Positions 1 to 5,938 of a DNA stretch of 5,976 nt are shown here, piece by piece (the stretch's first letter is position 1; each line of letters starts with the position of its first letter). A program made the translations under genes and the position numbers. The notes under the pieces were generated by a model, which worked only from the letters and a program-made list of their open reading frames with translations, was not told the origin of the DNA and did no database searches. The stretch is taken from positions 1-5,976 of the forward strand of contig JAERRQ010000213.1 in assembly GCA_016735355.1 (NCBI GenBank), in the 5' to 3' direction. The DNA comes from Desulfobacterales bacterium. GTDB taxonomy: Bacteria > Desulfobacterota > Desulfobacteria > Desulfobacterales > BuS5.

Positions 1-43
1 CCGAAATTTTTATATATTCGTCATGCCTGCCGCTTGAAAGAGT

Positions 44-72
44 TTGACATAATTCTCTTAAATACATACATA
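44..72 (+). promoter_or_regulatory. Candidate sigma70-type promoter upstream of trpE (weak)
   Basis: A perfect TTGACA hexamer at 44-49 is followed after 17 bases by TACATA (67-72), which matches only three of six bases of TATAAT. A better -10 match, TAAAAT at 71-76, lies at a 21-base spacing, which is too long. Transcription from here would leave an AT-rich leader of about 35 bases before the trpE ATG. The leader has no tryptophan-codon leader peptide and no strong hairpin, so classical trp attenuation is not visible. The assignment rests only on hexamer matching in AT-rich DNA. Confidence 0.35.
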
Positions 73-114
73 AAATCAAATCATAAAAATATAACCGAAT
101 CGGACAAATAAAAA

Positions 115-1635
115 ATGTTTATTCAAAGATTCCCTGATATAGCAGAATTCAGAAGACTTGCTGAAAAGCATAATGTGATTCCGGTATGCGTTGAAATTCT
201 TGCGGATACGGAAACACCGGTCTCTATTTTAAAAAAATTATACGATAATGATGGGCCTGTTTTTCTGTTCGAGAGCGTGGAGGGGGGCGAACGATGGGGC
301 AGATACAGCTTTATCGGCGCTTCTGCCCGCTGTAAAATAAAAATTTATTCAACATTTGTTGAAATTGAAGAAAAGGGTTCCCCAAAACATATCCCCCATT
401 ATGGAGATCCTCTATCAATCTTGAGGAATTTTATGAAACGCTTTGTCCCTGCGGATGTCCCTGGTCTCCCCAGGTTTTGGGGCGGTATGGTAGGTTATTT
501 AACATATGAAATGGTTTCATTTTTTGAGAAGATCCCGAATAATATGCCGGAAGACAAGCCCCTGGCCAATTTTATAATACCTGATGAACTGCTGATATTT
601 GATAATATCCATAATACGTTAATGGGATTGTCAGTCGTTTTTTTAGAACGTAATTATACAAGGGATGAAATCGATACCTTATTTAAATCAGCCAATGAAA
701 GGATCACCTCGATATTTGATATAATAAATCATTCGCAACAGGAAGAATATGAATATCCGGAGAGCAAAGATTACAGCCTTAATGCCGTTAAGGTTGATGA
801 TGAGTACAGGGGATATGTAAAAAAAGTAAAGGAATATATCCTTGCCGGAGATGTTATTCAGACTGTCATAGCGCAGCCGTTTGCATCTTCCGATACACCT
901 GACCTGTGGCATCTGTACCGCGCTCAAAGATATATCAATCCCTCTCCCTATCTTTATTTTATGCATATTGACGATATGGCTCTGGTAGGGTCATCCCCGG
1001 AAACAATGGTGCGCCTGGAGGATGGAACAGCCAATCTGCGTCCCATCGCTGGAACACGCCCCAGGGGATCGGATAAAAAAGAAGATGACAATCTGGCTGA
1101 AGAGCTGCTTGCAGACGAGAAAGAAAGGGCGGAGCATCTTATGCTGGTTGATCTGGGGCGTAATGATCTGGGAAGGGTTGCTCAAACAGGAACTGTTAAT
1201 GTGACTGACCTTATGATTGTGGAACGGTATTCCCATGTAATGCATATTGTATCGAATATTACCTGTAAGTTAAAGCAGAATTGCGATGCTTGGGATCTTA
1301 TTAAAGCGACTTTTCCGGCCGGAACTTTGTCCGGAGCGCCTAAGGTTAGAGCCATGGAGATAATCTCTGAACTGGAAGATGAACCGAGAGGTCCCTATGG
1401 AGGAGCAGTCGGTTACATATCTTTTAACGGCAATATGGATTTGGCCATAACAATAAGAACTGCATGTATTGAAAACGGCAGGCTTACTGTGAAAGCGGGA
1501 GCCGGGATTGTGTATGATTCGGATCCTGAAAAAGAGAGGGTCGAGACTGTAAACAAGGCCATGTCCATCCAGAAAGCTTTGCAGCTCCTAAAGTATGGAT
1601 CAGGCCGAATGGATCAAGGGAGTGAAAAATTATGA
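115..1635 (+). CDS. trpE: Anthranilate synthase component I (TrpE)
   Basis: This is the large subunit of anthranilate synthase, which converts chorismate to anthranilate in the cytoplasm using ammonia supplied by TrpG. The 506 residues fit the family. The N-terminal region carries the LLES-type tryptophan-binding motif as LFES (51-54), and NPSPYLYF (275-282) is the second part of the feedback site. The chorismate-binding domain shows PIAGTRPRG (310-318), ERAEHLMLVDLGRNDLGRV (337-355) and FPAGTLSGAPKVRAMEI (400-416). Alanine rather than lysine in PIAGT separates TrpE from the aminodeoxychorismate synthase PabB. The start at 115 gives the usual TrpE N-terminus (FPDIAEFRRLAEKHNVIPV); only a weak GGA (102-104) precedes it. 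The usual FQVVLSQRF-type stretch reads IQTVIAQPF (248-256), a noticeable variation. The stop codon overlaps trpG by an ATGA junction, which suggests translational coupling of the two subunits. Confidence 0.96.
   Translation: MFIQRFPDIAEFRRLAEKHNVIPVCVEILADTETPVSILKKLYDNDGPVFLFESVEGGERWGRYSFIGASARCKIKIYSTFVEIEEKGSPKHIPHYGDPLSILRNFMKRFVPADVPGLPRFWGGMVGYLTYEMVSFFEKIPNNMPEDKPLANFIIPDELLIFDNIHNTLMGLSVVFLERNYTRDEIDTLFKSANERITSIFDIINHSQQEEYEYPESKDYSLNAVKVDDEYRGYVKKVKEYILAGDVIQTVIAQPFASSDTPDLWHLYRAQRYINPSPYLYFMHIDDMALVGSSPETMVRLEDGTANLRPIAGTRPRGSDKKEDDNLAEELLADEKERAEHLMLVDLGRNDLGRVAQTGTVNVTDLMIVERYSHVMHIVSNITCKLKQNCDAWDLIKATFPAGTLSGAPKVRAMEIISELEDEPRGPYGGAVGYISFNGNMDLAITIRTACIENGRLTVKAGAGIVYDSDPEKERVETVNKAMSIQKALQLLKYGSGRMDQGSEKL
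1617..1622 (+). promoter_or_regulatory. Ribosome binding site of trpG inside the trpE 3' end
   Basis: AGGGAG lies nine bases before the trpG ATG at 1632, within the last codons of trpE. It fixes the trpG start at the ATGA overlap and supports roughly equal production of the two anthranilate synthase subunits. Confidence 0.75.
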
Positions 1636-2198
1636 TCGTAATGATTGACAACTATGATTCATTTACCTACAACCTCGTGCAATATCTTGGGCAGCTTGGA
1701 GCAGATGTAAAGGTTTTTAGAAATGATGCGGTAACAATTGAGGAGATTGTTGCTCTATCTCCTTCTGGAATAGTGGTTTCTCCTGGTCCAGGCAGGCCGG
1801 AATCCGCTGGATTGTCTGTTCCTGCGATTCAGTATTTTTCCGGCAAAATACCAATTCTGGGAGTCTGCTTAGGGCACCAGTCGATAGCCTTTGCTTTTGG
1901 CGGTAAAATTATTCCGGCCAAATATATCATGCATGGTAAAACTTCTATAGTAAAATCAGATGGAAAGTGTTTGTACGAGGGGCTGGAAAAACAATTCGCT
2001 GCAATGAGGTACCATTCTCTGTCCGTATCACGGGATATGCTGCCGGACTGCCTGGAGATAACGGCGGAATCGGATGATGGAGAGATTATGGGCTTAAGAC
2101 ACAAAAAACATTTTACAGAAGGGATCCAGTTCCATCCGGAATCTATAATGACATCCTCGGGCATGCGGCTTTTGGAAAATTATTTGAATTATGTTTAA
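1632..2198 (+). CDS. trpG: Anthranilate synthase component II, glutamine amidotransferase (TrpG)
   Basis: This is the class I glutamine amidotransferase subunit. It hydrolyses glutamine and passes ammonia to TrpE. The 188 residues cover one complete domain: IDNYDSFTYNL (5-15), the oxyanion-strand region SPGPGRPESAG (50-60), the nucleophile elbow GVCLGHQ with catalytic Cys79, the MHGKTS motif (100-105), and the catalytic His168 and Glu170 in QFHPES. It is a free-standing subunit, not fused to TrpD as in enterobacteria. TrpG and PabA cannot be told apart reliably by motif. Its position between trpE and trpD argues for TrpG, although such proteins can also serve folate synthesis. Its last eight bases overlap trpD. 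Confidence 0.96.
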   Translation: MIVMIDNYDSFTYNLVQYLGQLGADVKVFRNDAVTIEEIVALSPSGIVVSPGPGRPESAGLSVPAIQYFSGKIPILGVCLGHQSIAFAFGGKIIPAKYIMHGKTSIVKSDGKCLYEGLEKQFAAMRYHSLSVSRDMLPDCLEITAESDDGEIMGLRHKKHFTEGIQFHPESIMTSSGMRLLENYLNYV

Positions 2199-3201
2199 AA
2201 AATATCTTAATCAAATTATCAGTCGTACAGATCTTAACGAAACAGAGATGTACACCATGATAACGGAAATTTTTTCAGGTAATATTACGGATGCCCAGAT
2301 CGGCGCATTCATGGCTGCTTTGGCGACCAAGGGAGAGACCTTTGAAGAGGTTGCCGGAGCCGCAAAAGCTATGCGTGACAAGGCGCGTCATATTAAAATA
2401 TCCGGTTCTGAAGTAATAGATACCTGCGGAACCGGAGGAGACGGCGCCGAAACATTTAATATATCAACCACAACGGCTTTTGTTGTGGCCGGGTGCGGGT
2501 TAAAAGTAGCCAAACATGGCAACCGTTCTGTTTCCAGCAGGTGCGGGAGCGCTGATCTGCTTGAAATTCTGGGAGTAAAAATTGACGCTGATCCTGAAAC
2601 TGCGGCCAGGGCGGTTTCGGAAATCGGCATAGGCTTTTTCTTTGCGCCTTTGTTTCACGGCGCCATGCGATATGCGGCCAAAGCAAGAAAAGAGATCGGG
2701 GTTCGCTCAATATTCAATATGATCGGCCCCTTAACCAATCCTGCCAATGCGGATCGTCAGCTAATAGGAGTTTATGCGCCGGAGCTGACCGGACTGATGG
2801 CCAATGCACTTAAGCTGCTTGGCAGCAGGCGGGCTTTTGTTGTTCACGGGCATGACGGTCTTGATGAAGTTTCAGTCTGTGCTCCTACCAGGATTTCAGA
2901 GCTGAAAGATCAAAAGATCAAGACTTACGATGTTTTTCCAGATGAGTTTTTCAGTACACCAGCAAAACCTGGAGATATTATGGGAGGAACTCCCAGGGAC
3001 AATGCAAAAATTACGCTTCAAATTCTTAATGGGGAAAGCGGTCCAAAACGTGATATTGTAATATTAAATGCCTCTTTTGCTCTGGTTGCGGGGGGTAAGG
3101 CAAAAAATATTTCAGAGGGCATTCAGCTTGCATGCTCTTCCATCGATAATGGGTCTGCCATCCGAAAGCTGGATAAGCTTGTACGGTTTTCGCAGCAATA
3201 G
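2191..3201 (+). CDS. trpD: Anthranilate phosphoribosyltransferase (TrpD)
   Basis: This enzyme transfers the phosphoribosyl group of PRPP to anthranilate, the second committed step of tryptophan synthesis. The 336 residues match the single-domain family. An alpha-helical N-terminal region (about 1-65) precedes the catalytic core, which holds the PRPP-binding glycine motif DTCGTGGD (77-84), KHGNRSVSS (108-116) followed by GSADLLEILG, the anthranilate-site segment GVRSIFNMIGPLTNPA (170-185), and HGHDGLDEVS (219-228), where Asp225 and Glu226 correspond to the family's metal-binding DE pair. The ATG lies inside the end of trpG with no clear Shine-Dalgarno sequence of its own, so translation is probably coupled. 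The gene ends the trp block; no trpC follows. Confidence 0.96.
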   Translation: MFKKYLNQIISRTDLNETEMYTMITEIFSGNITDAQIGAFMAALATKGETFEEVAGAAKAMRDKARHIKISGSEVIDTCGTGGDGAETFNISTTTAFVVAGCGLKVAKHGNRSVSSRCGSADLLEILGVKIDADPETAARAVSEIGIGFFFAPLFHGAMRYAAKARKEIGVRSIFNMIGPLTNPANADRQLIGVYAPELTGLMANALKLLGSRRAFVVHGHDGLDEVSVCAPTRISELKDQKIKTYDVFPDEFFSTPAKPGDIMGGTPRDNAKITLQILNGESGPKRDIVILNASFALVAGGKAKNISEGIQLACSSIDNGSAIRKLDKLVRFSQQ

Positions 3202-3209
3202 ACTTGGAT

Positions 3210-3248
3210 GCCGGCTTGACAAACGGCCTGAATGTCGTTATTTTTTTT
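3210..3248 (+). terminator. Possible weak terminator after trpD
   Basis: Short complementary pieces (GCCG 3210-3213 with CGGC 3224-3227, or GACA 3218-3221 with TGTC 3233-3236) precede a run of eight T at 3241-3248. Either stem is only four base pairs, and the first ends well before the T run. This is at best a poor intrinsic terminator. It overlaps a candidate promoter, so trp-to-mla read-through remains possible. Confidence 0.2.
3216..3244 (+). promoter_or_regulatory. Candidate sigma70-type promoter for the mla operon
   Basis: TTGACA (3216-3221) is a perfect -35 match. After a 17-base spacer comes TATTTT (3239-3244), four of six matches to TATAAT. It lies just after the trpD stop codon, where the function of the genes changes from tryptophan synthesis to lipid transport. 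If active it would start transcription near 3250, downstream of the first possible mlaE ATG (3232), and would require a later start such as TTG at 3307. Confidence 0.4.
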
Positions 3249-4110
3249 AAAATTCAAATTTAAATTACTTTTTTTTATAAACAACAGTAGGGTAAAAGAT
3301 AATATTTTGAACGACCCTGTTATAACAAAAAATCCTTTTGCTATTCTTGGCGGACTGGTTCTGTTGCTGCTTCAGAGGATAGGGAGAACATCTATTTTTT
3401 TTATAAAAGGTTTTTTCTCCATATTTTTCCCGCCGCTGCAGTTTGCAAAAGTCCTGGATCAAGTCTATTTTATAGGAACGAAATCTATTTTTGTTATTAC
3501 TCTCACCGGAGCTTTTACAGGCATGGTGCTGGGGCTTCAGGGGTATTATACACTGGTAAAATTCGGCTCGGAAGGGATGCTTGGCGCTGCTGTGGCCTTG
3601 TCCCTGATCCGTGAAATGGGCCCCGTGCTGGCAGCTATCATGGTAATCGGAAGGGCCGGTTCCGCCATGGCGGCTGAAATTGGAATCATGCGTATCTCAG
3701 AACAAATCGATGCACTGGAAACCATGGATATCGATCCGGTGCGATTTCTTTTCAGCCCCAGGCTTGTGGCTGCTATAATCAGTTTTCCCATCCTGACTGC
3801 TCTTTTTGATGTTATTGGTATACTGGGCGGCTACCTTACCGGGTCTCTCCTGCTTGGTATAAATTCCGGAATCTATTTTGCAAGGGTGGAATCCAGCGTT
3901 GAAATGCATGATGTTTCAGGAGGTTTTATTAAAGCTATAGTCTTTGCCATGGTGGTTGTTACAATCTGCTGTTCCCAGGGATATTTTACCCATACCAGAA
4001 CAGATGGATTCGGAGCAAAAGGAGTAAGCCTTTCAACAACTTCGGCAGTGGTTATCTCCTGTGTGCTTGTCCTTGTTACAGACTATATACTGACATCTTT
4101 TTTGCTATAG
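3232..4110 (+). CDS. mlaE: Phospholipid transport permease MlaE (MlaE/YrbE family)
   Basis: This is the inner-membrane permease of the Mla ABC transporter, which moves phospholipids between inner and outer membranes together with MlaF and MlaD. Family marks include FTGMVLGLQGYYTL (95-108), ALSLIREMGPVLAAIMVIGRAG (starting at 122) and AAEIGIMRISEQIDALETMDIDP (starting at 147). The EQIDALETM part is the cytoplasmic coupling segment that contacts the ATPase. Several hydrophobic helices follow to the C-terminus. The ATG at 3232 gives 292 residues, about 30 more before GMVLGLQGY than E. coli MlaE has. The extra N-terminus is a T-rich, Phe/Lys/Leu-only stretch with no clear ribosome site. A start at TTG 3307 (267 residues, beginning LNDPVITKNPF) would fit the usual length better, although its AGGG (3287-3290) is 16 bases away. 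The start is therefore uncertain; the identity is not. Confidence 0.93.
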   Translation: MSLFFLKFKFKLLFFINNSRVKDNILNDPVITKNPFAILGGLVLLLLQRIGRTSIFFIKGFFSIFFPPLQFAKVLDQVYFIGTKSIFVITLTGAFTGMVLGLQGYYTLVKFGSEGMLGAAVALSLIREMGPVLAAIMVIGRAGSAMAAEIGIMRISEQIDALETMDIDPVRFLFSPRLVAAIISFPILTALFDVIGILGGYLTGSLLLGINSGIYFARVESSVEMHDVSGGFIKAIVFAMVVVTICCSQGYFTHTRTDGFGAKGVSLSTTSAVVISCVLVLVTDYILTSFLL

Positions 4111-4233
4111 ATTGTCACATAAATAATTTCACTGCGTTATCGGTCGTCGGGGTAGGGGTTCAATATTTTGAACCCCTACCCCCCTCTGGCCTTGTGCCCA
4201 ATTTTAAAATCGGGTAATTATCTGACAATCTAT
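4107..4233. repeat. 11-bp inverted repeat pair bounding the mlaE-mlaF gap
   Basis: ATAGATTGTCA at 4107-4117, which overlaps the mlaE stop codon, is repeated in inverted orientation as TGACAATCTAT at 4223-4233, just before mlaF. The two arms enclose the 15-bp palindrome at 4149-4182 and the short self-complementary ATTTTAAAAT at 4201-4210. The arms could close a large branched stem in the mRNA or could be the ends of a small inserted element. TATAG occurs at 4106-4110 and 4234-4238, but it overlaps the left arm, so it is not a clean target-site duplication. Confidence 0.5.
4149..4182. repeat. Perfect 15-bp-stem palindrome between mlaE and mlaF
   Basis: The left arm GGGGTAGGGGTTCAA (4149-4163), loop TATT (4164-4167) and right arm TTGAACCCCTACCCC (4168-4182) form a perfect stem-loop. 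The arms are G/C-rich in otherwise AT-rich surroundings. No T run follows, so it is not a standard intrinsic terminator. Possible roles, all inferred, are a dispersed REP-like palindromic element or an RNA structure that limits read-through or protects the mlaE message, changing the MlaE to MlaF ratio. The palindrome itself is directly visible; its function is not. Confidence 0.85.
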
Positions 4234-4244
4234 TATAGACGATT

Positions 4245-5480
4245 ATGACTCAACCTCTGATACAATTTAAAAATGTTTGCAAAAAATTCGGACGGAACGT
4301 TGTGCTTCGCAATGCGAATCTAAGCATATACAAGGGAGAAATAACAACCATTATAGGAAAAAGTGGAGGCGGTAAAAGTGTGCTTCTGAAGCATATTATC
4401 GGTCTGATGGAACCTGATTCAGGACAGATTCTCTTTAATGGCCGGCAGGTTTCGGAGATGAATAAAAAAGAGCGGCATAAATTAAAAAAAAAATTCAGCT
4501 ATATGTTTCAGGGTACGGCCTTATTCGATTACATGACGGTTTTGGACAATATTGCCCTTCCCTTGCGTGAGACAACATATATGCGTGAATCTAAAATCCT
4601 GGATCGGGTACACAATATGCTGGCGCAGCTCGATCTCCATGAAATTGACAACAAATATCCGTCACAGCTTTCAGGAGGTATGAAAAAACGTGTGGCCATG
4701 GCACGGGCTTTGATTACAGAACCGCAAATTGTTCTTTTTGATGAGCCAACCACTGGTCTCGACCCGATACGGAAAAATGCGGTTCACAGCATGATCTCCG
4801 GGTATCAGAAAAAGTTTGAGTATACAGGGGTGCTTGTAAGTCATGAGATACCGGATATTTTCTATATTTCCCAGAGGGTTGCAATGCTGGATAACGGAAC
4901 CATACTTTTTGAAGGCACAACCGATGAGCTTCAGAGATCGGCAGAACCTAAAATTCGGCAGTTTATACATGGTTTTGACATAAACATAAAGCAGGACGAG
5001 CTGACCGGTATGGGGACAAAAATAGATGTTGACCAGAGCTTCATGGAGTCAATGGATAGGCTTCAGGAAGATAAACTTGTATTTTCTATTATCATTTTTT
5101 ATGTTGATAATATGGATAAAATCAATGAAACGGCAGGACATATTGCCGGTCAGACTGTAGTCAAAAATTTCTCGATACAGTTAAAAGAGTGTCTCAGGTT
5201 TGGGGATACATGTATAAGATACGGATTGAACAAGGTTCTATTAATTTTACCGGGAACAAACAAGGTCCAGGCTCAGGGATTCTGCTCGAAACTGGCAGAC
5301 AAGATCAAATGGCATAAACATACGGAACTGATGCCTTGCAAGGGACTTCACGTATCAATCAGCGCTGGTCTGGCAGAGGCTGACAAATTGAGTTGTTTTG
5401 ATCATTTACTTTCATCAGCAGAATCGCAAAGGATCAGACTGGATGAATTTTGTGCTATATCTGAAGCGGAGGCGCCATGA
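4245..5480 (+). CDS. mlaF: MlaF phospholipid-transport ATPase fused to a degenerate GGDEF domain
   Basis: The N-terminal part (1 to about 243) is the MlaF ABC ATPase that powers MlaE/MlaD lipid transport at the inner-membrane cytoplasmic face. It has Walker A GKSGGGKS (38-45), Q-loop Gln89, signature LSGGM (142-146), Walker B IVLFDEP with catalytic Glu167, D-loop GLD (171-173), switch His200 and the terminal MlaF-like PKIRQFIHG (235-243). All ATPase residues are intact. The protein is 411 residues, while E. coli MlaF has about 269. The extra C-terminus (about 251-405) reads as a GGDEF-family domain with a lost active site and a retained RxxD site; it is described in its own entry. The fusion is a single open frame with no internal restart. 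No clear Shine-Dalgarno precedes the ATG, although the start gives the normal MlaF N-terminus (PLIQFKNVCKKFG). The stop overlaps mlaD by ATGA. Confidence 0.95.
   Translation: MTQPLIQFKNVCKKFGRNVVLRNANLSIYKGEITTIIGKSGGGKSVLLKHIIGLMEPDSGQILFNGRQVSEMNKKERHKLKKKFSYMFQGTALFDYMTVLDNIALPLRETTYMRESKILDRVHNMLAQLDLHEIDNKYPSQLSGGMKKRVAMARALITEPQIVLFDEPTTGLDPIRKNAVHSMISGYQKKFEYTGVLVSHEIPDIFYISQRVAMLDNGTILFEGTTDELQRSAEPKIRQFIHGFDINIKQDELTGMGTKIDVDQSFMESMDRLQEDKLVFSIIIFYVDNMDKINETAGHIAGQTVVKNFSIQLKECLRFGDTCIRYGLNKVLLILPGTNKVQAQGFCSKLADKIKWHKHTELMPCKGLHVSISAGLAEADKLSCFDHLLSSAESQRIRLDEFCAISEAEAP
4995..5459 (+). other. Degenerate GGDEF domain with intact I-site motif (C-terminus of MlaF)
   Basis: Residues 251-405 of the MlaF fusion follow the GGDEF family from end to end. 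DELTG (251-255) matches the opening DxLTG motif. VDNMDKINETAGHIAGQ (287-303) matches the DIDxFKxINDxxGHxxGD block. RFGD-TCIRY-GLNKV (318-331) aligns with RxxD-x5-GGDEF. VSISAGLAE (370-378) matches the VTxSIGxA strand, and SSAESQRIRLD (390-400) matches the ADxALYxAK helix. Compared with the PleD cyclase, the metal Asp327 position is Tyr286, guanine-contact Asn335 is kept as Asn294, Asp344 is Gln303, and GGEEF is GLNKV. Cyclase activity is therefore very unlikely. The c-di-GMP inhibitory-site RxxD is kept at its exact spacing, and the position of PleD Arg390 is Lys350 in an ungapped alignment. It is best read as a ligand-binding or protein-contact module. Confidence 0.85.
5468..5472 (+). promoter_or_regulatory. 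Ribosome binding site of mlaD inside the mlaF 3' end
   Basis: GGAGG lies four bases before the mlaD ATG at 5477, a rather short spacing. With the ATGA overlap it fixes the mlaD start and indicates coupled translation of the ATPase and the MCE subunit. Confidence 0.7.
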
Positions 5481-5926
5481 AAAAATTTTCCCTTGAAACA
5501 TCTGTGGGCATTTTTGTGCTGATCGGAATTTTATGTATAGGATATCTTGCCATCAAGCTTGGCAAAATGGAATGGCTGGGAAACAATAATTATGAGCTTA
5601 CAGCCAGGTTCGAGTCGGTTTCAGGTTTAAAGGTAGGCGCGCAGGTTGAAATGGCGGGTGTCCCCATCGGGCGGATCGATTCCATAAACCTTGACAAGGA
5701 TCGCCAGATTGCACTTGTAAAATTTAAAATTCAGAATGGGATTGTACTTACGGATGATGTTATAGCTTCGGTAAAAACCTCAGGTTTGATCGGAGACAAG
5801 TTTATCAAAATATCTCCAGGCGGCTCTGAAGAGATTTTGCACAATGGAGATGCCATTACAGAGACGGAATCATCTCTGGATATTGAAGACTTAATCAGCA
5901 AATATGCCTTTGGCAGTGTGGAATAG
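5477..5926 (+). CDS. mlaD: MCE-domain phospholipid-binding protein MlaD
   Basis: This is the periplasm-facing subunit of the Mla transporter, anchored in the inner membrane. In E. coli it forms a hexameric ring that passes phospholipids between MlaE and the periplasmic carrier MlaC. The 149 residues contain one N-terminal membrane helix (about 9-27, GIFVLIGILCIGYLAI), then a single MCE domain (about 39-117) with GLKVGAQVEMAGVPIGRI (50-67) and TSGLIGDKFIKISPGG (101-116). The C-terminal segment SSLDIEDLISKYAFG (132-146) resembles the short helix that ends E. coli MlaD. It is somewhat shorter than E. coli MlaD (about 183), mainly after the MCE domain, and looks complete. The start is set by the GGAGG and the ATGA overlap with mlaF. 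Confidence 0.95.
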   Translation: MKKFSLETSVGIFVLIGILCIGYLAIKLGKMEWLGNNNYELTARFESVSGLKVGAQVEMAGVPIGRIDSINLDKDRQIALVKFKIQNGIVLTDDVIASVKTSGLIGDKFIKISPGGSEEILHNGDAITETESSLDIEDLISKYAFGSVE

Positions 5927-5929
5927 GAG
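5926..5929 (+). promoter_or_regulatory. Ribosome binding site of the next mla-operon gene
   Basis: GGAG begins at the last base of the mlaD stop codon and stands nine bases before the ATG at 5939. This supports a real gene start there, co-transcribed with mlaD. Confidence 0.6.
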
Positions 5930-5938
5930 CTGCATCGA

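Noticed and set aside
2..20. CGAA/TTCG inverted repeat at the window start as an upstream gene terminator
   Set aside because: There are only four base pairs around an 11-base AT loop, and no T run follows.
23..37. Short ORF (MPAA) upstream of trpE as a trp leader peptide
   Set aside because: It has only four codons, no tryptophan codons and no following antiterminator or terminator hairpins. It also lies before the candidate promoter's start point.
688..966. Minus-strand open frames opposite trpE and other genes (also 991-1245, 1829-2164, 4671-4970, 5731-5952)
   Set aside because: They lie wholly or almost wholly inside strongly supported + strand genes and show no recognisable protein motifs.
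4187..4201. Possible sigma54 promoter (TGGC and TGC in the mlaE-mlaF gap)
   Set aside because: GG (4188-4189) and GC (4196-4197) are only eight bases apart in register, not the 12 needed for the -24/-12 elements.
4231..4236. TATTAT as a -10 box for a separate mlaF promoter
   Set aside because: No -35-like hexamer lies 16-18 bases upstream, and transcription would start almost at the ATG. It also overlaps the right arm of the inverted repeat.
4995..5459. Separate diguanylate cyclase gene joined by a frameshift or misassembly
   Set aside because: The frame is open throughout, the linker is short and clean, there is no internal start with a ribosome site, and the stop is coupled to mlaD by ATGA and GGAGG. 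A genuine fusion is simpler.
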